Shown: piece by piece, positions 13,345-23,440 of the stretch
Layout of the letters: each line of letters opens with the position of its first letter
Position numbering within the stretch: position 1 is the stretch's first letter
NCBI GenBank assembly: GCA_016806645.1
Contig: JACSYO010002054.1
Location: 486,501 to 550,500, forward strand
DNA from: Ophiodon elongatus
Lineage: Eukaryota > Chordata > Actinopteri > Perciformes > Hexagrammidae
DNA: 64,000 nucleotides
Reading direction: 5' to 3'
Position numbers and translations under genes: made by a program
The notes under the pieces: model-generated
What the model was told of the DNA's origin: nothing
What the model saw: the letters and a program-made list of their open reading frames with translations, nothing else
Databases searched by the model: none

Positions 13345-13540
13345 GACTCCATCCATCCATCCATCCATTTTCAGCCTCTTATCCGGGGCCGGGTCGCGGT
13401 GGGAGGCGGGGGGGGCAGCAGGCCGAGCAAAGTATTCCAGGAGTCCCTCTCCTCAGTTCTGTTTTCAAGCCCTTCCAAGGGAACCCCGAGGTGTTTCCAG
13501 GCCAGACGAGATATATAACCTCACACCCAGAACACCTTAG
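13345..13540 (-). mobile_element. RTE-like LINE 3' end with (ATGG)n tail, minus orientation
   Basis: The plus strand reads CCATCCATCCATCCAT, then CTTATCCGGGGCCGGGTCGCG, a GGCAGCAG motif, AGTCCCTCTCC, and GGAACCCCGAGGTGTTTCC followed by AGGCCAG. On the minus strand this is the familiar teleost LINE 3' end, where a GGCCTGGGAACGCCTCGGG-type coding end and a GATAAG motif precede an ATGG-repeat tail. Only the last 190 bp or so remain. The assignment to the RTE/Rex3 group rests on the tetranucleotide tail and on memory of similar repeats. Confidence 0.7.
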
Positions 13541-15607
13541 TGTTTATTGGACTGAATCTGGTAATTCAGAAATGACACCCCCTGCAGTTTCGAGTGACCT
13601 TCGAATCACAGTGTGTGGACATGGTAGTCTGAGATTATTCCCAGTGAGGGAGTTTTTCCGTAAGTGGATAGCATGAAGTAGGTTATGATTGAGGAACGTA
13701 GCTGGCTACACTGGAGGTAAAGGAGCACACAGAGCGAGATCGTTACTTCGAGAGATTGACAATCTCTTTCATTTTTTATGGAGTTCACACAATTTTTTTT
13801 TTCAATCCGTGATTGTGTAGTGACGTAGCCCTGCTTTATCTCTCTGTTCTCAGTTTACCAATATGTACTGGGTTATCGTTACACCTTTAATTCATATTTG
13901 GTTTGAACGAGTTTGGCTTCCATTAGCAGACCCGTAGTAACTTGTAAAATCATTGCTTCTAACACAATGACAGCAATGAGAGGGTTAAGGGAAACACACT
14001 CTGTCCTGCAAAGTGTTTTGTGGCAGAAGCATCTTTGATGACCAAGCGTAAAAAAAAAACTATATTTAATATGTATTTGATGTTAAATATTTATTTGAAG
14101 ATCTCTTTCATCCTCTGTGATGTCTGACACAGATAAGTAGATAAATCATATTAATATTCCACTTTCTTTCAGTGTGAAATCTTCCCCGCAGTCATGCCCC
14201 ACTGCGCTCTCCCCACTGTGAAGGACACACACTGTGGTACTTAAGATGAGTACGCAGCCTTTGCCCTTCTGTCTCCTCAACCCCGCTGATTCTCAAATGG
14301 AAATCAGTGGACCAGGGATAGATTGGTGGAGGGCCTCTGACCCTGACATCCGACCTGGTTGACCAAATTAAGATGTCAGTTCGGCAAAAACCTGACGAAC
14401 GGACCGGTTTAATGAAAGTCAGCGAGAAAGGGATTCTTTTTGTGTATCGGGCCTGAACCTCTCACGCCAAATGCTTCGCTATGAAAAAAGCTATATTCAC
14501 AGGGTTTTTGAGGCCAAGAAACTTTTCAGCGATTTAGCAGTGGAGTTAGTTAACCTTGTCCAGAGTCAGTCCTTTCCCCCACTTCCACGCTCGCCTTAAG
14601 TGATGGGCCTCTCATAGAAGCCAATTAGGCTGTGTCATTCCTCGAGGTGCACAGGCCCCGTTTGATAGATCATGCACCACAAGCATGTAGAGGGAGAGGC
14701 AGTCAAGCATGCTCTTAGGTCAGCTCCATCCAACATACACCAACCCCCACTATCAGTCAGCCAAGGCTGTGTGATCAATGGGGAGGAAACTGTGTAGCTA
14801 TTATTTATAGGATCACCACACCATTAGACCCAACTATCCACTTAGCCTTTGCCTCTGACTGTTTCTGTGTGCCAGACTAGAGAGAATTGGAGATTGAGGA
14901 CGGCCAGCCAGCCCATATTGTTGGAATCGTTCTTTCCATTTATCTCCATCCACACTAAATTTACTCTGGGCTCCGGTGCCCATGATACAGCCAGCACACC
15001 TGGATCTGGAGGCAGGCAATAGCAAACCATTTACAAACCACACTCAGTGATGTGGAACTTCTTTGCACACCCAAAATGTTGCACAAATGTTGACTGCTTA
15101 CAAATCTTTTATATATATTTTTTGCAATGCTGTTTGTAAATTGCATCATTATGGTTGTCAAAGGTTGTCAAACTCAAGAAAGTTGAAATATACAATGATT
15201 AAAGCACAGTATTTGGTTGTTATGCTGTAATAATACAACAGACTAAATACTCTATTGTACTATACAATAGCAAATTAAATTCCATTTGTAGAGCATTTGT
15301 GAAAAGGAAAAAGATACACACTCAAATGAAATGTCATAGTGACTTTCATTAGTACATTGCTGAAGGCCTTTATGAATGAACTTGTACTGACCTCAGTTTG
15401 CAGAAGCTCTCCTCTCATTTAGGATTTTCACTTAGCATTGGCAAACACAGCGGCCATTTTTGAGATTTGATCCCTTTTTTCCTATTTTCTTTGTATTGTG
15501 CCACTTCTGGGCATCTGTATAAATTATGGAAGTAGAGACCCAGATATTCCCCTTTGATCTCTCACCAAAACTCCACAATATTCTCTGAATCGCCCACTTT
15601 TTCAGCG
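13541..15607. other. Unannotated sequence, partly possible conserved non-coding DNA
   Basis: No exon or repeat recognised. The part 14150-14790 is less AT-rich than its surroundings and free of simple repeats. It could be conserved regulatory sequence, but nothing in the window alone proves this. Confidence 0.35.
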
Positions 15608-15664
15608 ATTCAAATCTTATTCATATTAATAAAAGTATAATAATAATAATGCAAAGAAAAAGCT

Positions 15665-15735
<71 letters not shown>

Positions 15736-15932
15736 GTTTTATTATTTACTTATTCTATTTCTTATGTTTTTAAAATTTTAATTACATATTATAAATAAGT
15801 TATAAATATGTGAGTTGTAACATGGGTGTGTATAACCATCTTTATAGTGCTGAATGTGAGTTAGACAAATGGTTGCACTTTTTCTTTGCATTATTATTAT
15901 TATACTTTTATTAATATGAATATGATTTGAAT
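15608..15932. repeat. 55-bp near-perfect inverted repeat with 215-bp spacer
   Basis: The left arm 15608-15662 and right arm 15878-15932 are reverse complements at 54 of 55 positions. Each carries TTCATATTAATAAAAGTATA, a TAATAATAATAAT stretch and GCAAAGAAAAAG (or complement). The spacer holds a long TA array and about 150 bp of unrelated AT-rich sequence. The arms could form a stable hairpin or cruciform. The high identity implies a recent inverted duplication or gene conversion between arms. No flanking duplication marking a transposon was recognised. Confidence 0.92.
15668..15728. repeat. (TA)n microsatellite
   Basis: About 60 bp of alternating T and A, just inside the left arm of the inverted repeat. 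Confidence 0.97.
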
Positions 15933-15986
15933 GTATGTATATATATATATATCCAAACCTACAATATCCAACAAATATCCACATAT

Positions 15987-15990
<4 letters not shown>

Positions 15991-16044
<54 letters not shown>
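15991..16044. repeat. (CA)n microsatellite
   Basis: Dinucleotide array of about 54 bp, ending in CATACACAT. Confidence 0.97.
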
Positions 16045-16050
<6 letters not shown>

Positions 16051-18857
16051 ATATTAAAATAACAGCAAACATGCTATAAGAGGTAAATGTAAGTGCAATC
16101 GAGTGTACATAACCTCTTATGGAGCACATCTAGGCTGCAAGTGCCCGGCCCCACCCCTTAGAAAAAGATTGTTTGTTGTTAGCAGATGCATCATCTCCTT
16201 TCTTTCTATGTTTCTAATGGCCTCTTTTAATTATTTAGGATGATTGAATCCAAGCTGGAGTCTCGACTAAAGCTCATATCCGGCTGTTTCTCCATCTGAT
16301 CTTTGCTGCTCAGACCACCAGAGAGGACCAATATGTCTTTTGAGTGCAACATGATATCCCACACTGGAATACAGATTGGCTTGATTTCCTTCTGCATCTG
16401 TGTAGCACTGCTGCTGTGGGGCGAGAGCTGACCAAAACTGCCCAACAACCGAGTTAGTGTCAAGTTCATGTGATTTCAAACCCTGCCTGGACAACGCATG
16501 CTCTAAATGTCTCACATGTCTAATCCCAGGATGTACACTTGTCTTTTCAATGTGACTTCTGTGATCCGATGCACCAGATCAGAACTCAGCTGTGTCCACG
16601 TATGTGCTTACACACTAGACACTTCAATGTGAAACTGATCGGATAGTGATCGGATATATTCTGTGGTCAAAGAAGCTACAGTAAAACGGTGGATAAACAC
16701 ATTTACTATAAATTATTCACAATAAAATCCCCCCTGTTAAGTTTGATTCTTCCTCTTCCTCCCTGCAGTACAAGCAGACTTGTACTGTTAAAGAATAGCC
16801 ACTAACAAAGCTCATTTTATCTACAAATTCTTCACCATAAAAATCTCCCAATATATTGTTATTAAAAAGCTTTTATTTTGAAAACGATGAAATATTGTGT
16901 CTTCATCAGCAGTAAGGTAACATGAGTCAAACAGCAGGCTCCAGTCTGTTTTTCCTCCTCTTTTCTGTTTGATCTCCCGTGGGGGAGAGGGGCGGGAGGG
17001 GGAGGGGGGATGGAAGATGATGGGGACCTACGTTTGATAAATTGTCTGGATTGAGTCCACATGCTGTCCACACCTCACAGAGATCTGAACTCAACGGGAG
17101 CCTCAGCATGTGGTCTGGCTGATGGGATCCCAAAGCGAACAGCATCTGACCTCAGAGCGTACACACTTGATAGTTAGTGTGTCCCGGCATGATGGGATCA
17201 GATCGAGTGAAACCATGTCCCGGCTGATGTATCATAACTACTTGAGTCAGATAGTAGTAGCCTTTGCACCTCCTGTCCATCATCCTAATGTTGAACATAT
17301 GCTGGGGGCATTCAGTTCCCCCCAGTCATACTGCTTAATTTCCTTACCATTCCTACATGTATCCCAATAATAATTTTATGAAGTTGTTGTTCTCTTCTGA
17401 GAGCGGATGACAGAACTACAGTCATCAGCAGCAGTCACAGTTGAGCTTGACAAATGAGCCGGGCCATGAGGAAACTTTGGAGGTCTGACATGCCCCAGCG
17501 TGACAAGTGAGCTGCACTATGCTTCATTTTTTTTCTCCAGCCACACAAGCCTCCTTGAACTGTGTGACTTAAGTTGATGAGAGGCCAGTGGGTATTATTC
17601 GCCAAAGGCACCTTCATTTGTATGTGTCTGTGCAGCTGTCCGGCGTCTGGTGATTTAGAGCCAAAGCGTTCATCTGTTTGGATTCCGAACATGGCAATTT
17701 ATATGTTTTTCAATTATTTACAGTTTTCAGACCAGTTTGTTTTGAGTTCTTTCAAGGTTGTAAAGCTGAATTACATTAAATATTCATGTTTGGCTGCTGT
17801 CAACTGGCCTAGTATGAAAAGAGAGAGAGACAGCAGTTCATTTTAACACGTGATTGTACGAAAGAAAGCGTTCTGCTGCCTGCGATAGTTTTACTGGAAG
17901 GAATATTATCTCAGAGCAACAAAGCTTTGCACTCTGCTTTTCCTACTTTTGGAACAAACTGCATATCCTCTGTGTTACTAGTTGTCGATATGGGCTGCTG
18001 CTCATATGGCTAGATAAATCAAGATAAATGGATCATGGCTTCAGTTGTTTGCGGTTTATTTGTAGCAACCGACCAATTTATTTTGGAAACTCAATTTTGT
18101 GTATTGGTACAGGAAACTCAACATGTTGTATTGGTAGTTCAACGGGTGTTTATTTTGTTTTGACATCGCACCTCCAATTGCTATTAATTGCTCCTGTGCT
18201 GTTCCTTTACTGAAATCTTATTTTCTTCACTTCCTGGTTGGTTTGGGGCTCTGCGGTTGGCAACAGTTTGGCACTGTTTTGTCACACACACAAAAAGACC
18301 TGAATATGGAACAGTGTCTCCTGTGAAATGCAACTGACAGTCAGTAACCTCATTAGTGATGACAGAAGGCGACGTCCAGACTCCTGGGAAGTGTTGGACA
18401 ATGCAGGGCTATTACGTGACAAAGACATGTTTGTGTGTGGTGCAGATTTCCACCCAAGTGGATACAAAACAAACTGGTATCGCATTAAATGCACATTTTC
18501 ATGCACTTAAGTAGCTGTGTTACCGTTGTTTTGCTCCAGTTAGCTGATTTTCTTAAAAGTTATGTAAATGAGAAACCTGGTTAGCATAATCAGGGAAGGG
18601 GATTAGAGAAGCCTGATTTCCACAGGATTTCTCTGCCATGCACATAGTTTACTGGTTATCTAATCAGCTGTTGACAAGTACGCATGTGCGAGAACTCAGA
18701 CGGAGAAAGTAACATCATATTTACATGAAGCGATCTGTACTGTATTTAAAATAATTTCATCCAAAGGGAACAGACACACAGTTTAATTTAGAAGTCTAAA
18801 GAGTCCGTTTCTACAACTTACGACATCCGTTGTCCCTGCTGCATTTATCCTAAGTCA
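16045..18857. other. Unannotated sequence with a purine-rich G-run tract
   Basis: No exon recognised. Positions 16981-17009 carry five or more G runs (GGGGG, GGGG, GGG, GGGGG, GGGGGG) with one- to two-base spacers, a quadruplex-type pattern. Short open frames across it are low complexity. Confidence 0.5.
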
Positions 18858-19330
18858 ACATATTCTCACTCCCAACTTGTCAGATAGCCTGGTCAGTGGC
18901 CCTACGCTCTAGGTTCACCTTTAGCGTCAGCTGTGGACGAGGCAGCGGCAATATTATTATTATAGCATAAAATAAACTTCCGTCTTCATAGGAAGTTAGA
19001 ATGATGCAACAAATTCACTCAGTTAGGTTTAGGGCACGAGCGTTGTCGACATTAACTTGACTAAAAACTGACATGACTAGCGAGTGACTATTATATTACG
19101 AGACTCACGCAAGCTTTGAACCTAATTTTACATTGCGGCTAAAACGTGGAATTATAACTTCTGGGTCCGTCTTGTGACACCACGGGGCCCGAAAAGTATT
19201 TTCTTACATTGGGAAAGAGATAACTCTACCTCAACATTTTTTTTTACAGTAAATCAACTTCCCAGTACGAACACATGAACAGCTCATGAAATACCCATCC
19301 ATTATAAGTGTCTAATAATGATGCGAGTGG
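18858..19330 (+). repeat. Dispersed repeat family A, copy 1
   Basis: Words shared with other parts of the window show this is interspersed. TCTCACTCCCAACT followed by TCAGTGGCCCTA also occurs, reversed, at 41190-41272. AAAATAAACTTC, with an adjacent AGGAAG-type step, recurs reversed near 41100. The GTTAGGTTTAGG and CTTCTGGGTCCGTC blocks are familiar from abundant teleost repeats. It is probably a non-autonomous DNA transposon, but no transposase or clear terminal repeats are visible. Both boundaries are approximate. Confidence 0.65.
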
Positions 19331-20460
19331 GTTTACACTAAAATTAATTGAAAGTCTGGTGCGTCTCATTCGGACTCCAAAGGGTTCTTCTGTGCGTCGC
19401 TATGTGTCTCCGAGGGGCCCTGACCAAGCTGAGTTTGAATTCAGAATGGAAGAGCAAACAAGCAGAAGACAACTGTTCTGTATTCGTCCTCCGATCATAG
19501 TTTAGGCAGGTCAGTCAGTATTAGTGAACATGACTTTGTCCGAAGCTATGAACCAAAGAACAAAGTCCTCTGATATTATCAGAAGACACAAGTTCCTCTA
19601 TTGATACTTCAGAGTTGTGAACTCAAAGAATGGATGAAAGGTTTTTCAGAAGTTATAAAATGCTATTGGACATTGTCGACTGTACGTTATAACTGCCTTT
19701 GCAGCAGGCGGATATTTTTTTCCTCGATGACATTGTGAGTCTTTGTCTCCTGTCTCCCATTTGAAACTTTCCTTCCCGTTCACCAGACAAGGCCAAGCTA
19801 TCCGAGAGATAAGCATCGCAGCCTTTAATGAAATTTGGCCAGAGTGGGCTGATAAATGAACTGAGTGATTTCTGCACATGGGCCGGCTACTCGCTGAATC
19901 GCTCGAGACTGAAAAATGTCTTTGACGTTCCAGCCATTAGCAAACTTAATACTTTAAATGAGCCCCTTTAATTTGCTGTAGTTTTGTTACAGGGGAGGGG
20001 AGGAGGAGATGGGAGGGAGGGAGTGGAAGCGCAGGAGTCCTTCGATCTGTGGTGTCTGATTTATTGCCTTTACTGTACGCTGTGCAAAAGCGTTTATATA
20101 AGACGAGTGGAAGTGCTCCGGCAAATTTGGCCTGATGTGTCGAGCTGTGAGTGTGTTAATATTATTCACAGGGGTGCTTTTATCCCCGGCTTAGCTTTGT
20201 GTCCAGCTCAATTAAGCAAAGCTCATACACTTTCTCAGACACTGAGCCTCGATTATGATCAGAGGAGCCGCTGGCCACGTCCCACCAGCTGGTGTCCTCG
20301 CTCTCTTTTAGGTTTGTGGAGACGGATGGTGGTGGTGGTGGTGGTAGTGAGGGGGGAGGGTCTAACTGGCAACTGGAAACACCGGGTGCCTGTGTGTGGG
20401 TATTTCTTGTCCTTGTCAATAGCTCTGAGCCTGCTGAATTTCCTACTGGGACAAATCTTC
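19331..20460. other. Repeat-poor stretch, possible conserved non-coding sequence
   Basis: This stretch is free of recognised transposons. The section 19640-20300 has mixed composition with homeobox-type core words (for example AATTAAGC and TTTATTGCC). The longest open frame of the window (19984-20643) runs across it but then enters TGG repeats and C runs and has no domain, so I do not treat it as a gene. A regulatory role is inference only. Confidence 0.3.
20326..20347 (+). repeat. (TGG)n short array
   Basis: About seven GGT/TGG triplets. They produce a poly-Val or poly-Gly stretch in open frames. Confidence 0.9.
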
Positions 20461-20480
20461 CTCCGTTTCCTCTTTTTATT

Positions 20481-20520
20481 CACCCCCCCCCGCCCCCCCC
20501 CCGCCTCCCCTCCACCCCCC
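20481..20520. repeat. C-run tract (G-quadruplex pattern on minus strand)
   Basis: Several runs of three to nine C are separated by short spacers, giving a proline-rich artefact frame on the plus strand and a glycine-rich one on the minus strand. Confidence 0.85.
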
Positions 20521-23071
20521 AAGTATTATTTTTATTTTCTTATAATTTTTTCCAACACAACCGTTTTTCAACGTACATGTCAACAAAATCTTACACAACA
20601 TCAAAACAAACAAACAAGACAATTTAGAGACCATGTCCAATAATTGTCCACTTACTTTCCTGTAACTGTGCCTCCATCTTTATTATTCTGTCTTCTCCCT
20701 CTCTTCTTTTTATATTTACCTTTTGTTCACTGTAATTGTAAATAGGACATAGTTATAAAAGAGCGTGGGTACTGAGCCAACTCACTCTGTCTAAAAAAAA
20801 TGCTTCAAAGTGGAAATTAGCTCACAAAAGCGTATCTGTCAAGAAGATGATAACAGGCTTGCTTAGCAGCATCATCTGCAATTTAAATAGCACGTCTTTA
20901 TTTGTTCAAAGAGTGGGTCCAAATCACAATACTGATATAAGAGAATGTATTTGTTCCAGCTCAGGCTCAGCACTAAGACTTGCCGTGTTGGTGTGCAGGT
21001 GACACTACACTACGAAACGAAGCAGGTGATTTTCTCACATGCATGCAATAATTGAATATGCAAACACAGGCGGTACTGTCAGCAATATGGTGTGACAATC
21101 AAAGTATAGGCATTTCGAATTATAAGCCATTGCATAATGTAGCCACTTTATAAGAAAAAAACAAGATTAATAGTTGCTGGGCCACGGGAAGATGATATCC
21201 AGTTGCACTATGGGGAATGTAAAATCCCAGAGCTTCTGGAGCTTGACCCATAAAAGTCAGACTCTGCTTATTTATATATTTCTTTCTTTCTAAATGTTTC
21301 ACAAATCCTTCAGCTTTAAGTAAGTCCAACACTTAATTATTAGAGTATTCCTTTAAGGAGTTTTGAAAAATGTGAACTTGTTTCCAAATGCATACTTACA
21401 TTATTTAACCCAAAAATAAATGCAATCTCATGACAGTGCAGCTAGTTAGACCGCTCAGCTGTTGCTGTGAATAATGATCTATCACGTCAGGCTGCAGATG
21501 CAGATGGTGTCCACGCTTCCTCCGCTGCTTGTATTTTTACTTGCAAGCTTTTTCAGCAGTATATAGTGAGGGGATTACTCGAATACTGGACATGCATACA
21601 TTACTGAGAGTTTAGCTGTGTTCTGTTACATTTGAAGAAGGCTTGGTCCACAAGGCAAATACTTCAAATGGATATAGTTTGTACATTTTGAATTCAAACA
21701 GGTCAGGATCGGTTTGAATGTTAAAGTGTTCCCACATTCAAATAAATTAATCTCCCCGTGCCAATGCATCTCAAAATGCAGTAGAATTCAGCTAAAAACC
21801 CATCAGCATTAAGAGCATGCTAGCTCATCCTAGGGTGGACATGAAAGTCTGAACCAAAAACCATGACAATCCAGCAGAAAGTGGTTAGACTCACAAATGA
21901 GTCTCGAAAGGCTTCGCTCAACAAGAGACTCAAGAGGATCTTCCTGGTTTCATTGCTAAAACTGGGTGAAAACAATTACACAGTTTAAAAAAAACAACCT
22001 GCGCAGCAGAACCAACGAAGAAGGGCGGCCATTTATATTGGGGGGGATAACACACCGCAGACGTGTGCTTGTCAACAGGCTAAGCAGGAACACATGCACA
22101 GAACTGTTGTTGCTACAGCTTAACTGCTAACGTGCTAACAGACGGTCACTCTGACGCGTGGATTAACACCTAATAAGGTGGAGTGTTGTCTTTTCCGATT
22201 CATTTCTTTCCTGCATCACTGTCATGGAGCCTAGTTCTTCCACTCCCCATATGTAATGCACTTGAGTTAATGCTGGTTCACTTGTGTTTAGTCTTTCTGC
22301 TGACTCAGGCTTTCTGGAGGGGGACTTTAATTCCCTGACCTGCCTGTCCCTTTAAGAAGAAGGAGTGCACTTCCCCTTTAAAATGTATCCGTGTGTGTTT
22401 GTTCTTGCTGTATTTACTGTTCGTGAACAGTTACTTGTTTCTCTACCTCACTAACAATATGTATGTTTTGTTTATGCCTCTTGAGAGGGTAAATTTGATA
22501 CATATCTTTTGCCAAAGTGCATTTGACTTCCAATTGGCTCCAGAGAAGGAGAGATTGATGCCATCTGGTTATACTGGCACTAATTCCATAGCTCCTCCCT
22601 GATTGACCACAAACAGCAGGTGACAGGTTATAAAAGGTCATAAAGACAGCAAACTGGTTGGTCTGTGTTCATCACTCTCCAGGAAAATGGAGAAAGGTAG
22701 TGTTGTGTGAACCGGAAGGGTTTTCCGCATTAGAAGTATACAGAGGACCTTCAGTGATACACCTAATGAAATGGTTTATGATTTTCCTTTTTGTTGCCGG
22801 TCTGAAGGTTTTTCTGGTCCATTGTTCCCACTCACACTACCAACCATTCTCCAGAACAACAATCTCACCAAATGAGATACAAATGCATGTTTAAAAAACA
22901 ACAGACCTTGAGGTAGATCTCAAGATACAAACAGCATGAAACAACACAGAGGAACCGTGCTGCGCTGCCTTAAGATCCTCCTCTTTGACACCGTCAGGAT
23001 CTCAGTCAGACACCCGGATGCCCGCATGCTGGCAATACAACAGTCGTACAAATGGCTACACTATATAGAGT
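20521..23071. other. Unannotated sequence, no gene seen
   Basis: AT-rich. Nothing was recognised as an exon or a named repeat. Confidence 0.45.
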
Positions 23072-23083
23072 GTATATATATAT

Positions 23084-23127
<44 letters not shown>

Positions 23128-23141
23128 ATATATATATATAC
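23072..23141. repeat. Quasi-palindromic AT microsatellite
   Basis: The tract reads G(TA)6CACA, then a long (TA)n core, then TGTG(TA)7C. The interruptions are mirror-complementary, so the whole 70 bp is an inverted repeat that differs by one TA unit between arms. Such tracts readily extrude as cruciforms. Confidence 0.93.
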
Positions 23142-23250
23142 ATATAGTCTTGGCAGGCATGATTAAGAGCTGCAACACTTCAGAGTAATAAATAGCTGTA
23201 ATATATAAGCTTGGAAATCTTCCAGGGAACGTGTTTGTATATATATATAT

Positions 23251-23440
23251 AACCAGGTTCTCCGGTTTCCTCCCACAGCCCAAAGACATACAGCTTAGGT
23301 TAATTGGAGGCTCTAAATAGCCCGTAGGTGTGAATGTGAGCGTGAATGGTTGTCTGTCTCTATATGTGCCCTGTGATAAACTGGCGACCTGTCCAGGGTG
23401 AACCCTGTCTTCGCCCAATGTCAGCTGGGATTGGCAGGTC
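23251..23440 (+). repeat. Dispersed repeat family C, copy 1
   Basis: It contains GGTTCTCCGGTTTCCTCCCA, CCAAAGACATACAG, TTAATTGGAGGCTCTAAAT, GCCCGTAGGTGTGAATGTGA, ACTGGCGACCTGTCCAGGG and CAATGTCAGCTGGGAT. This word order is abundant in teleost genomes and recurs, degenerated, at 43503-43660 and 56521-56640. The element class is not certain. An unrelated TA tract (23240-23252) lies at its 5' edge. Confidence 0.75.

Noticed and set aside
19984..20643. Longest open frame in the window (219 codons, plus strand)
   Set aside because: It runs through TGG repeats and C runs, changes composition along its length, shows no domain or plausible splice structure and is overlapped by similar-length frames on the other strand.
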